Below, in pieces: positions 1 to 7,532 of a stretch of 64,000 nt of DNA. The stretch is taken from assembly GCF_027920545.1 (NCBI RefSeq), contig NZ_CP115859.1:2350001-2414000 (forward strand). Reading direction: 5' to 3'. The notes beneath the pieces were generated by a model. It saw nothing but the letters and a program-made list of their open reading frames with translations. It was not told where the DNA came from and did no database searches. Positions within the stretch are counted from its first letter, which is position 1. Each line of letters begins with the position of its first letter. The translations under genes and the position numbers were made by a program. Source of the DNA: Chryseobacterium camelliae (GTDB taxonomy: Bacteria > Bacteroidota > Bacteroidia > Flavobacteriales > Weeksellaceae).

Positions 1-747
1 AATTTTGTATCCTACTGCAATATTTCTTGCCATTGAAAGAAGAAATGCCGTTTTTCCCATTGCGGGACGTGCAGCAATGATAATAAGGTCAGAATTTTGC
101 CAGCCTCCGGTTTCTTTATCAACATCTCTGAAGCCGGAAGGTACTCCTGAAATTCCTTCTTTGTCTTTTAATGCTTTGATTGTATCAATGGCTTGTTTTA
201 CCAACGAGTTTGCGGTGTCAAATCCTTTTTTGATGGTTCCGTTTGTGATTTCAAAAAAAGATTGTTCTGCTTTGTCCAAAAGCTCGAAAACATCTGTAGA
301 TTCTCTGTATGAAGAGTCGATAACATTGGCAGAAACGTTAATTAAACTTCTTAAAATATATTTTTCAAGAATGACACGAACATGGTATTCGATATGGGCA
401 GAAGAACTTACCCCCATCGTTAGATCAATAATATAATGATCGCCGCCTGCCGAAATCAGTTTGTCTTCTTTTTTCAGATTCTGAATAATCGTCATCAAAT
501 CCACAGGGTGGTTTCCTTCGTATAATTTTAAAATGGTGGAGAAAATAACCTGATGTCTCGGATCATAAAAAACTTCAGGAGTCAGCAAATCGATTGAGTG
601 ATCCAGCCCTTTTTTATCAATTAAAAAAGTACCAATAACCAATCTTTCAAAATCTACTGCATTGGGAGGCATTTTTCCGTCTGCAATTGACAGCTCTTTT
701 GCAAAATTTCCGTGGGTAAGAGATGATAAGGTTTCTTTCTGTGCCAT
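1..747 (-). CDS. dnaB: Replicative DNA helicase DnaB, N-terminal 249 residues (cut by window edge)
   Basis: The minus strand is open from the ATG at 747 to the window edge, giving 249 residues of the hexameric helicase that unwinds DNA at the replication fork. The first part (about residues 25-130) is the helical DnaB N-terminal domain that contacts primase. It is followed by a linker, and then the RecA-like core begins with a GVPSGF...DKETGGW stretch and the Walker A motif ARPAMGKTAF just before the cut. The full protein is usually about 500 residues, so the ATPase domain lies outside the window. A -7 box sits 6 nt upstream of the ATG and no Shine-Dalgarno sequence is seen. The gene stands alone behind a terminator. 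The assignment is secure. Confidence 0.95.
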   Translation of the reverse strand, partial: MAQKETLSSLTHGNFAKELSIADGKMPPNAVDFERLVIGTFLIDKKGLDHSIDLLTPEVFYDPRHQVIFSTILKLYEGNHPVDLMTIIQNLKKEDKLISAGGDHYIIDLTMGVSSSAHIEYHVRVILEKYILRSLINVSANVIDSSYRESTDVFELLDKAEQSFFEITNGTIKKGFDTANSLVKQAIDTIKALKDKEGISGVPSGFRDVDKETGGWQNSDLIIIAARPAMGKTAFLLSMARNIAVGYKI

Positions 748-753
748 AATATG

Positions 754-761
754 CAAAGATA
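754..761 (-). promoter_or_regulatory. -7 promoter box for dnaB
   Basis: TATCTTTG on the minus strand matches the Bacteroidota -7 consensus TAnnTTTG. Only 6 nt separate it from the dnaB ATG, so the transcript would have almost no leader. No TTG (-33 element) is found at the usual 17-23 nt. Confidence 0.5.
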
Positions 762-853
762 GTTTTTTTGAAAAGTAATTAAAAAATAGTAATCAAGATT
801 TTAATGTTGATAAGTTTAAAATATTAGTACTGAAAGGCTTTTTCTTCGTGCAT

Positions 854-887
854 AAAAAAATCACTCCTTATAGAAGTGATTTTTTTA
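854..887 (-). terminator. Rho-independent terminator after the 904-2976 gene
   Basis: An inverted repeat with arms AAAAAATCACT and AGTGATTTTTT (855-865 and 875-885) encloses a 9-nt loop. The A and T flanks give a U tract on either strand. It separates the upstream cargo-protein gene from dnaB. Confidence 0.75.
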
Positions 888-903
888 GCTATTAAAAATT
901 AAT

Positions 904-2976
904 TTATTCTCTGTTTTTTACCAAAACCCATCCACTGTATTTGGTTTGAGTATTGTTTGTGTCATTTTCATTCCAAGAGATAGAGTACCAGTAAGTTCCT
1001 GTAAGGATTTTCTTTCCGGAAGCAGTTCCGTCCCATTTGTAATCTCTTATTTTGCCGGCTTCATACAATTTATTACCATATCTGTCGTAAATGATGAATA
1101 CAAGGTTCTTCTTATATGCCAATGCAGAGTAATCGATATAATCATTTACGTTGTCCCCGTTTGGAGTAATTGCATTTAAAAGGTTCGGAACTGTTACCTG
1201 AACCTCAATTGGGGTACAATCATAAGCGTCTTTTACATAGATTTTGTTTTCACCTCTAGGAACACCGGTAAATACATTAGAGTCTTGCCAATTAGTCCCA
1301 TCTAATGAATATTTGTATGGTGCAGTGCCTCCGTTTGCCGTTACTGTTATTGTGTTGTTTGTAATTTCTATATTAGAGATAACGGGCTGGTTAGAAGGAT
1401 AGACATTTACTTGCTGAAGTGTAAAGCATTTTCCTGTCTGTAATTTTACCCAATATGCTCCGACCGGAACTCCTTGTATTGATTGCGTTGTATCTCCAGT
1501 GCTCCATTCATAGCTCGCAAATCCGGGACCTGCGTCTAGAGTGGTTCTGTCTTCCACACAGATTGTTTTGTTTTTCAAAACTGCAGATTTTACAGGAGGT
1601 AAAACGACAAGAGTGATTTTAGTAATAGAATAACACTGATCTCCACTATATACTCTTGCATATACCGAACCGCTCATTGAAATGTAGTTGGTCGGATTTA
1701 AAATTTCATTTGTTCCACTTGTAGCATTTGCTAATGTAGTATAGAATTTTTTCTGAGGATTAGTAAGCACAGAAATGTTTGCTGATGTTAAATCAAACGC
1801 AGCTGTTGTTATGCTTCCTTCAATAAAACAAGACTCAAGGGTATCTTCTTTTACCACAACCAATGGGTAAAATGTTAATGTAATTTCTGCATCATCAGAA
1901 CATCCGTCACTGGTAATCACTTTTACATATACTTTCTTCTGGGTAGAAATATAGGCAGTAGGGTTTGTGATTTCATTAGTTCCGGCATTTAAATCATTCA
2001 GCGTAGGATAGTATTTTTTTGTAGCAGTACCGGAATATACCGCTGCAGTAGTTAGGTCGAAAGATCCTGTACCTACATTGTTGTTATTACATGCATAGAT
2101 TGTCGCATCACTGGCTGTAATATTTCCTTTTCTAAATTTAAACTTACCTGTTAGGAAACAGCCATTGATAGGATTTGCCGGATTTGTCGGGTCGGTATAC
2201 TTTAATCTGTAATAATATATTGTAGTACCATCTACCATAATCGGTGCGGTAATTGGATTTTGCCCTGTTATCGCATCATTGTTGGTGTTGTGGTAAGTAA
2301 CTGAAAAATTTGGATTACCATTGATAATTCCTGCGCTTAATGTGCTGAAATTAAATGAAGTAGGTAATGAGCACTTTAAGATTTCGTTTGGCCCGGCTGG
2401 ATCTGTAGCATTAGGCACACCCGGAGTGATGAAAGGGTTTGGAGTTAATGCAGGATTATTAAATGCCGAAGTTAGTGTTGCTGTACCGCCCCAAGTTAAA
2501 GAAAAGCCATAAGGGTTGCTTGGGATATAATTATCGATCAGGAGATAATATTTTTCTCCCGCAATAACGTTTAGAGGAAGTTCCCATTGGGTTCCCGTAA
2601 GTGTTGAACTTAAACCTGTTGCTCCGCTTGCACCGGAAAAATTACATCTGATAGCATTACCAAAGTCCCAGGTTGCACAATCAATATTCGGTCCATATAC
2701 TGCAAAGTCATAATCATAATGCGTTACATTGGGAACTGTATTGGGATTAATGGTGAACTCAATGGTTCCTGAAGTTGCGGCAGTGAATACATACCAAACA
2801 GAATAGTGTTCCAATCCTAAACAACTGCCTGAAGTAGGCTCTTGAATAGTACCGGAGCTGCTAGGGTTATAGGAAATATCAGAATTTCCACAAACGGGGA
2901 TAGCCGAGATACAATCGGACTGCGCCTGGAAAATTTGATACAAAAATAAAATGGAAAAGAGTAGTAGTTTTTTCAT
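904..2976 (-). CDS. Secreted protein with type B T9SS C-terminal sorting domain (gliding motility-associated type)
   Basis: The 690-residue product starts with a Sec signal peptide (MKKLLLFSILFLYQIFQAQS). The N-terminal 180 residues look like a beta-sandwich seen at the start of many Bacteroidota surface proteins (C-I-x-A-I-P-V-C motif). Three similar modules of about 90 residues follow, each with a fragment like FDLTxAxxYSGTxxKxYPTLxx, and then an Ig-like segment containing WSTGDTTQSI. The last 85 residues begin with the hallmark NAITPNGDNVNDYI and contain IYDRYGNKLYE and WDGT, which mark the CHU_C/type B sorting domain used by the type IX secretion system. It is probably a cell-surface or released adhesin; the ligand is unknown. 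A TACATTTG -7 box lies 40 nt upstream and a terminator follows. Confidence 0.88.
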   Translation of the reverse strand: MKKLLLFSILFLYQIFQAQSDCISAIPVCGNSDISYNPSSSGTIQEPTSGSCLGLEHYSVWYVFTAATSGTIEFTINPNTVPNVTHYDYDFAVYGPNIDCATWDFGNAIRCNFSGASGATGLSSTLTGTQWELPLNVIAGEKYYLLIDNYIPSNPYGFSLTWGGTATLTSAFNNPALTPNPFITPGVPNATDPAGPNEILKCSLPTSFNFSTLSAGIINGNPNFSVTYHNTNNDAITGQNPITAPIMVDGTTIYYYRLKYTDPTNPANPINGCFLTGKFKFRKGNITASDATIYACNNNNVGTGSFDLTTAAVYSGTATKKYYPTLNDLNAGTNEITNPTAYISTQKKVYVKVITSDGCSDDAEITLTFYPLVVVKEDTLESCFIEGSITTAAFDLTSANISVLTNPQKKFYTTLANATSGTNEILNPTNYISMSGSVYARVYSGDQCYSITKITLVVLPPVKSAVLKNKTICVEDRTTLDAGPGFASYEWSTGDTTQSIQGVPVGAYWVKLQTGKCFTLQQVNVYPSNQPVISNIEITNNTITVTANGGTAPYKYSLDGTNWQDSNVFTGVPRGENKIYVKDAYDCTPIEVQVTVPNLLNAITPNGDNVNDYIDYSALAYKKNLVFIIYDRYGNKLYEAGKIRDYKWDGTASGKKILTGTYWYSISWNENDTNNTQTKYSGWVLVKNRE

Positions 2977-3016
2977 TTTAAAATGTTTTTGAGAATAAAA
3001 TTAAAAAGAGTGACGA

Positions 3017-3024
3017 CAAATGTA
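3017..3024 (-). promoter_or_regulatory. -7 promoter box for the type B cargo gene
   Basis: TACATTTG on the minus strand fits TAnnTTTG and lies 40 nt upstream of the ATG at 2976. No TTG lies at a suitable distance, so this rests on one element. Confidence 0.4.
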
Positions 3025-3111
3025 AAAATATTTTATCAAAAAAGTGGGATTTTTGTTAAAAATGCTTAAAATGTTAAATTTTATAATGGTTTAAATAAAT
3101 TTTGAATAAAA

Positions 3112-4347
3112 TTAATACTGCATTTTTCTCAGTTTTGTATTCGTACTTCCCACGAGTAACGCAATAAGTATAGTCATGCTTCCTCCAAATACTACCGAGC
3201 GTATAACACCAAGGATTTTTGCCATAAGTCCGCTTTCAAATTGTCCCATTTCGTTACTTGACATGATGAAAATAGAATTTACGCTCAACACTCGCCCGCG
3301 AATATGATCAGGCGTTTTAAGCTGTACAATCGTTCCTCGGATCACTACTGAAATTCCGTCAAGCATTCCGCTTATCACAAGGAACATAAAAGAAAGCCAG
3401 TATAATTTAGATAATCCAAATCCTATAATGCATAAACCAAATCCGGCAACAACTGCTAGTAAAACTTTCCCTTGGTTTTTTCTTAAAGGAACAATAGATA
3501 GGATTGTAATAATACACATTGATCCAATGTCTGAAGCTGCATTGAGAAGCCCGAAGCCTTCAGCACCTACTTTAAGAATATCAGTTGCAAATACCGGGAT
3601 CATGGCAACAGCACCTCCAAAAAGTACCGCAAACATATCAAGACATAATGCTCCTAAAATTTCTTTAGTCTTAACAATGTAAGAAATTCCTTCCCGCATG
3701 CTTTCCACTACATTTACAGATTCTTTTTTGTATTCAGAATGTTGCCTTTTGAGCTGCCAGAAAAATAAAGAAGCTAAAATAATCAGACCGATAATAACAA
3801 GCAATGTCCATTTTACCCCGAAAAAACCAATTAAAAATCCTCCGAATGCATGTCCGCATACAGAAGAAATAAGAAAAGTGGCTTGATTTAGCGTAATCGC
3901 GTTCGGAAGGTTTTCCTTTTGTACGATCTTAGGAATCATGGACGGAACAATCGGACCGATAAACGCTCTTGCAATTCCGGTGAAAAAAATAACAGTATAA
4001 ATAAAATAAGTGATTTGATGTCCTGTGAAATGCATCCTTACGTTTAAAAAAGCAGGAATTAGCAGAAGTCCGATTAAAAAGACGTAAGCATAATTGCAAA
4101 TCAGGAGAAGTTTTTTCTTCTCATTCATGTCGATGACATGGCCTGCATAAAGAGCACAGCTTACCGCCGGAATTACTTCTGAAAGACCAATCAGCCCTAT
4201 AGAAAAAGGATCTTTTGTAAGCTGGTACACCCACCATCCTAATAAAGTGGCAAGCATTCTAAATGCTAAAACAATAAAAAATCTACCGGTAAGAAGATTT
4301 CTGAATTCAATATTTTGTAAAGTTTTTAAGGGGGAGAAAGAAATCAT
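3112..4347 (-). CDS. MFS transporter, MFS_3/enterobactin-exporter-like
   Basis: The protein has 411 residues and about 12 hydrophobic segments. Early motifs such as FRNLLTGRF and LGWWVYQLTKDPFSIG resemble the MFS_3 group (EntS-like and macrolide-efflux-like exporters), so an export role in the inner membrane is likely; the substrate cannot be read from sequence. I start at the ATG at 4347 (MISFSPLKTL). A longer reading from a TTG at 4386 would run through a perfect 12-bp hairpin that serves as terminator of the preceding gene, so it is unlikely. A -7 box lies 3 nt before the chosen ATG. The next gene downstream is the type B cargo protein, with a 135-bp gap. Confidence 0.85.
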   Translation of the reverse strand: MISFSPLKTLQNIEFRNLLTGRFFIVLAFRMLATLLGWWVYQLTKDPFSIGLIGLSEVIPAVSCALYAGHVIDMNEKKKLLLICNYAYVFLIGLLLIPAFLNVRMHFTGHQITYFIYTVIFFTGIARAFIGPIVPSMIPKIVQKENLPNAITLNQATFLISSVCGHAFGGFLIGFFGVKWTLLVIIGLIILASLFFWQLKRQHSEYKKESVNVVESMREGISYIVKTKEILGALCLDMFAVLFGGAVAMIPVFATDILKVGAEGFGLLNAASDIGSMCIITILSIVPLRKNQGKVLLAVVAGFGLCIIGFGLSKLYWLSFMFLVISGMLDGISVVIRGTIVQLKTPDHIRGRVLSVNSIFIMSSNEMGQFESGLMAKILGVIRSVVFGGSMTILIALLVGSTNTKLRKMQY

Positions 4348-4350
4348 GCA

Positions 4351-4383
4351 CAAAAATAGGCCTAAATATTTATTTAGGCCTAT
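4351..4383 (-). terminator. Terminator of the 4441-4806 gene, whose U tract doubles as a -7 box for the MFS gene
   Basis: The arms ATAGGCCTAAAT (4356-4367) and ATTTAGGCCTAT (4372-4383) are perfectly complementary with a 4-nt loop. On the minus strand they are followed by TTTTTG. The same bases give TATTTTTG (4351-4358), a full TAnnTTTG match, 3 nt before the MFS ATG. Confidence 0.75.
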
Positions 4384-4440
4384 CAATATATTATAAATTC
4401 AAATGATAAATCAAATATCACTCAAAAGATAAAATCTATT

Positions 4441-4806
4441 TTAGTTGTCTGCTCTCGATGCGCTAATTACCAATGCTGCAACTCCAGCTGCACCGATAAC
4501 TACAGCACCTGCTGCTGTTCTTGCTTTTCTGATATCTCTCACAGCCGCTACGTTAGATTTTGGAATAACAACTTCTGTACTGTCTTTTTTTCCAGCCGTA
4601 CCGATAAGGTTATTGCCATCTACATTACGGAATAATATTTTTTGGTTTTTTGATCCATCCTTCATCATTACAGTGTACATTCTTCCTGCTTCAAGATTAG
4701 AATAATTGTTTTTGGCAGTATCATCTGTGTACTTTGTAGTTGCACAAGATGAAATTACAAATAAAGAGGTCAATAAAGATGATTTTAAAAGTACAGATGC
4801 TCTCAT
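4441..4806 (-). CDS. Small lipoprotein with a Gly/Ala-rich hydrophobic C-terminus
   Basis: This 121-residue protein begins with a lipoprotein signal peptide ending in the lipobox VISSC (Cys21), so it should be anchored in the envelope. No Asp/Glu-rich export tag follows the Cys, which favours a periplasm-facing position. The middle (residues 40-90) reads like a small beta barrel, with GRMYTVMMKDGS and STEVVIPKSNV. Residues 97-115 form a Gly/Ala/Val-rich hydrophobic stretch (AAGAVVIGAAGVAALVIS) that could enter a membrane as a glycine zipper. I do not recognise a named family and assign no function. It has its own -7 box (4824-4831) and terminator, so it is monocistronic. Confidence 0.75.
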   Translation of the reverse strand: MRASVLLKSSLLTSLFVISSCATTKYTDDTAKNNYSNLEAGRMYTVMMKDGSKNQKILFRNVDGNNLIGTAGKKDSTEVVIPKSNVAAVRDIRKARTAAGAVVIGAAGVAALVISASRADN

Positions 4807-4823
4807 TATATTTTTTAGTTTTT

Positions 4824-4831
4824 CAAATTTA
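4824..4831 (-). promoter_or_regulatory. -7 promoter box for the small lipoprotein gene
   Basis: TAAATTTG on the minus strand fits TAnnTTTG and ends 17 nt before the ATG at 4806. No -33 TTG was found. Confidence 0.4.
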
Positions 4832-4874
4832 TAATTTTTTTCGAATATACGTTTTCGGAATTGAAAAAAAGTGT

Positions 4875-6374
4875 TTAAAGTTTATAAACTTCCAATAAAT
4901 CTGCAATTTTTCTGTCATTGGCCAGCCTTGGGGTTTTATTTTGTCCGCCAAGCTTACCTTGAGATTTTGCATATTCATTAAACGCATTTTTTTTGAGTTT
5001 TGATACATGAAGCTTTTGCAAAATATTTCCGGATATCAAATCATCGTAATACGTATTTCGTTTTCTGAGCTGATCATCAAGGTCATTTTTAAATGCTTCT
5101 AAATTCTCAGGCTCTTTTTCAAATTCAATAAACCACTCATGATAAGGAAGCCCTTCGGTCGGGTTCACTTGTGGAGCGAGATGGAACTCGGTGATTTGTG
5201 CAGGAAATTTTTCCAGGGTTGCCTTTATGGCTTCTTCCACCTCGAAGGCGATCACATGTTCACCGAAAGCTGAGGTAAAGTGTTTGGTTCTTCCGCTTAC
5301 CAGAATTCTGTGCGGGTTTTTATTTATAAATCTTACGACATCTCCAATCGAATAACTCCACAAACCTGAATTTGTCGTTAAGATCAACGCGTAATCCTTA
5401 TGAAGCTCAACCTCTTTTAAGGTCAGTCTTCGGGCATCAGGTTTTCCGTATTCCTCCAATGGAATGAATTCGTAAAAAATTCCATGATTGGTTAAAAGCA
5501 ATAATCCTTCTTGGGTATAATCATCCTGAAATGCAAAGAATCCTTCCGAAGCAGGAAAAGTCTGAACGATATCTACTTTTCCGCCTAATAACTCTTCCAT
5601 TTTATCGCGGTAGGGCTCATAATTAACACCTCCGGTTACAATGAGCTGAAGATTAGGAAAAATCTGTTTAATTTTTTTGCCGTTTTTCTCGATCAGCTTT
5701 TCAAAATACATAATCAGCCAGGGCGGAATTCCTGAAATCAAAGTCATGTTTTCTTTTTCAGTTTCCTCCACAATTTTATCAACCTTTGCTTCCCAGTCTT
5801 CCATCATATTGGTTTCTAAACTTGGAAGTCTGTTTTTCAGTAGATAATTCGGAATATGATGGGCAACAATTCCTGAAAGACGGCCGGTCTTTATTCCGAA
5901 ATTCTCTTCCAGTTCTGGGCTCCCCTGTAAAAAAATCATTTTTCCTTTTACAAAATCGGCATTGTTCTTTTTGGCAATATAATGAAAAAGGGCACTTTGT
6001 GCTCCTTTGATTTGAAAAGGCATTCCTTCCTTAGAAATAGGGATGTATTTTGAGCCCGAAGTAGTTCCTGAAGTTTTGGCAAAATACTCAGGAGTTTCCG
6101 TCCATAAAATATTGGATTGTCCCTTTTTTACCCTGTCAATATAAGGTTTAAGGTTTTCATAGTCTGCAACCGGTACTCTTTCCTGAAAGTCTTTTACCGA
6201 TTTGATGCTTTCAAAATCATGTTCCCTTCCAAAAAGTGTTTTTTTGGCAGTGTCTACGAGAGATAAAAGCAGATTTTCTTGGTTTTTCTCTGCATTTTTC
6301 TTGAATTCTTCAGCTTTTCGGACGTGCTTTTTAGCCCAAATCAATGCCGCATTTTTCTTTAGGAAGTTTAACAT
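4875..6374 (-). CDS. GH3 auxin-responsive promoter family protein (acyl-adenylating enzyme)
   Basis: The 499-residue protein belongs to the GH3 branch of the ANL adenylating superfamily. In plants these enzymes join acyl acids such as indole-acetate or jasmonate to amino acids through an acyl-AMP. The ATP-binding loop is visible as AKTSGTTSGSKYIPIS near residues 104-119. LIVTGGVNYEP, VDIVQTFPASEGFFAFQ and LILTTNSGLWSYSIGDVVRF follow in the order expected for the adenylate-forming core, and the C-terminal lid starts near FTSAFGEHVI. Homologues are widespread in Flavobacteriia, but their acid and amine substrates are not known to me. The gene is monocistronic, with a TAAATTTG box 4 nt before the ATG. 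Confidence 0.88.
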   Translation of the reverse strand: MLNFLKKNAALIWAKKHVRKAEEFKKNAEKNQENLLLSLVDTAKKTLFGREHDFESIKSVKDFQERVPVADYENLKPYIDRVKKGQSNILWTETPEYFAKTSGTTSGSKYIPISKEGMPFQIKGAQSALFHYIAKKNNADFVKGKMIFLQGSPELEENFGIKTGRLSGIVAHHIPNYLLKNRLPSLETNMMEDWEAKVDKIVEETEKENMTLISGIPPWLIMYFEKLIEKNGKKIKQIFPNLQLIVTGGVNYEPYRDKMEELLGGKVDIVQTFPASEGFFAFQDDYTQEGLLLLTNHGIFYEFIPLEEYGKPDARRLTLKEVELHKDYALILTTNSGLWSYSIGDVVRFINKNPHRILVSGRTKHFTSAFGEHVIAFEVEEAIKATLEKFPAQITEFHLAPQVNPTEGLPYHEWFIEFEKEPENLEAFKNDLDDQLRKRNTYYDDLISGNILQKLHVSKLKKNAFNEYAKSQGKLGGQNKTPRLANDRKIADLLEVYKL

Positions 6375-6378
6375 GGCT

Positions 6379-6386
6379 CAAATTTA
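6379..6386 (-). promoter_or_regulatory. -7 promoter box for the GH3 gene
   Basis: TAAATTTG on the minus strand lies 4 nt upstream of the ATG at 6374, predicting a leaderless or nearly leaderless mRNA. Confidence 0.45.
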
Positions 6387-6430
6387 TAAATAACTAAAGA
6401 ATCTGAGACTGTTTTTGTAAAATAAGCAAC

Positions 6431-6461
6431 AAAAAAACCGATGCATGAGTGTACATCGGTT
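6431..6461 (-). terminator. Terminator after the repeat-protein gene
   Basis: Arms AACCGATG (6436-6443) and CATCGGTT (6454-6461) enclose a 10-nt loop. On the minus strand the stem runs into a U7 tract. Confidence 0.8.
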
Positions 6462-6502
6462 CTTCGAAATTTGATTATGAAAATAACAACTATAAGTTGA
6501 GT

Positions 6503-6796
6503 TTATTTGTTTGCTTTATATCTTTTGTCAGGAGTTCCGTCCGCTTTAAGGTACTTGTTTTCTTTGTATCTTTTATCCGGAGTTCCGTCTTTTTTCATTT
6601 TTACTGCTGTGGGTGCCGTTGCCGGTTTTGCAGCGGTTGCCATAGCTGGTTTAGTTGCTGGTTTTACAGCTTTAACTGTTGTCTTTGCTGTTTTAGCAGC
6701 CTGGTGTGTGCTTGTAGATGGCGCAGGAGCAGTGTGTTGAGCAGAAGCAAGTCCTAGTCCTAATGCTATTGACATTGCGGTAAAAAATTTTTTCAT
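6503..6796 (-). CDS. Small exported Lys/Ala-rich protein with two DGTPDKRYK repeats
   Basis: The 97-residue product has a clear Sec signal peptide (MKKFFTAMSIALGLGLASAQ). The next 45 residues are only Ala, Lys, Thr, Pro, Val and a few others, and look disordered. The C-terminus has two near-identical 9-residue units, DGTPDKRYK, each followed by an ENK or ANK end. The units repeat at DNA level too (around 6510-6540 and 6556-6590). The mature protein is strongly basic and probably periplasmic or surface-bound. I have seen this repeat type in small Bacteroidota proteins of unknown role, so no function is given. It has its own promoter box and terminator. Confidence 0.75.
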   Translation of the reverse strand: MKKFFTAMSIALGLGLASAQHTAPAPSTSTHQAAKTAKTTVKAVKPATKPAMATAAKPATAPTAVKMKKDGTPDKRYKENKYLKADGTPDKRYKANK

Positions 6797-6824
6797 AATG
6801 ATGATTTTGTTTGTTTTTCTTGTT

Positions 6825-6832
6825 CAAAGTTA
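6825..6832 (-). promoter_or_regulatory. -7 promoter box for the repeat-protein gene
   Basis: TAACTTTG on the minus strand fits TAnnTTTG and lies 28 nt upstream of the ATG at 6796. Confidence 0.4.
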
Positions 6833-6966
6833 TACAAAAAGCGGGCTGAAAAACGGGTTTTTAGAAACTTAACTAAAGTTTATTACAGCTTAAAAAAATC
6901 TTAAATGCTAAGTTCCCGAGAGCTCAGGATTATTTCAAAAGTATGTTTTCGGATGATTAAAAATAA

Positions 6967-6998
6967 GACCTGTACTTTCCAAATAGAAAGCACAGGTC
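6967..6998 (-). terminator. Terminator after the Asp-rich lipoprotein gene
   Basis: GACCTGT/ACAGGTC (6967-6973, 6992-6998) plus CTTTC/GAAAG (6975-6979, 6986-6990) form a 12-bp stem with one mismatch and a 6-nt loop. A T-rich stretch follows on the minus strand. The rest of the 227-bp gap 6797-7023 shows nothing more than the 6825 box. Confidence 0.65.
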
Positions 6999-7023
6999 AG
7001 ATATATAATATGAATAGTTGTTT

Positions 7024-7419
7024 TTATCGTGTACAGTCAGCAGTCCAGGTTTTACCGTCTCTTGAAAATAGAATCTTTAATTCATTATTGTCAATTCTGA
7101 TGTACGATGTCGCATTAGAGCCTACCATTACAAGAGTATGATCCCCTTTTTGCTCAAACTCTATTCCATTTAAATCGGGAATACCATCTGAAAACGCAAA
7201 ATTATATTTTGTTCCGCTTGCGATTTTTGTTACAAAAACGCTTCCGTTATTGGTGCTTATGTTGGTTCCTCCACCGTCGTTGTAAGAAATACTACCTCGG
7301 TACGTTCCGGCAAAAAAATCGTTGTTTGCAGGGTCATCATCATCGCTGCATGATGAGATTGCCGTGACAGCAAAAAATAAAAGTACAAAAGCTCCTAAAA
7401 TTTTAATTAAATTTTTCAT
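7024..7419 (-). CDS. Probable surface lipoprotein with Cys-Ser-Asp4 export tag
   Basis: The 131-residue product has a lipoprotein signal peptide with lipobox ISSC at Cys24, followed at once by SDDDD. That pattern matches the lipoprotein export signal described for Bacteroidota, which sends lipoproteins to the outer face of the outer membrane. The rest reads as a small beta barrel: GTYRGSISYNDGGG, a central FVTKIASGTKYNFAF, and a C-terminal LKILFSRDGKTWTADC. This resembles small lipocalin-like lipoproteins, but I cannot name a family. It is a single-gene unit with a terminator. Confidence 0.75.
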   Translation of the reverse strand: MKNLIKILGAFVLLFFAVTAISSCSDDDDPANNDFFAGTYRGSISYNDGGGTNISTNNGSVFVTKIASGTKYNFAFSDGIPDLNGIEFEQKGDHTLVMVGSNATSYIRIDNNELKILFSRDGKTWTADCTR

Positions 7420-7532
7420 AATACTATTTCTTTAAAGTTTGGTAGAGTTAAAATGCCAAACAGTATGCCGAAAGTGAATTAATTAAAAATTTTTAACAAA
7501 TCTTTGGTAAGTATTATGAGAAATTATAATTT

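Noticed and set aside
5..436. Open frame of 143 codons on the plus strand at the window start
   Set aside because: It is antisense to dnaB, whose reading frame on the minus strand gives a perfect family match with a Walker A motif.
4348..4386. Longer start (TTG at 4386) for the MFS transporter
   Set aside because: The added 13 codons would consist of a perfect terminator hairpin, and the -7 box lies between this TTG and the ATG at 4347.
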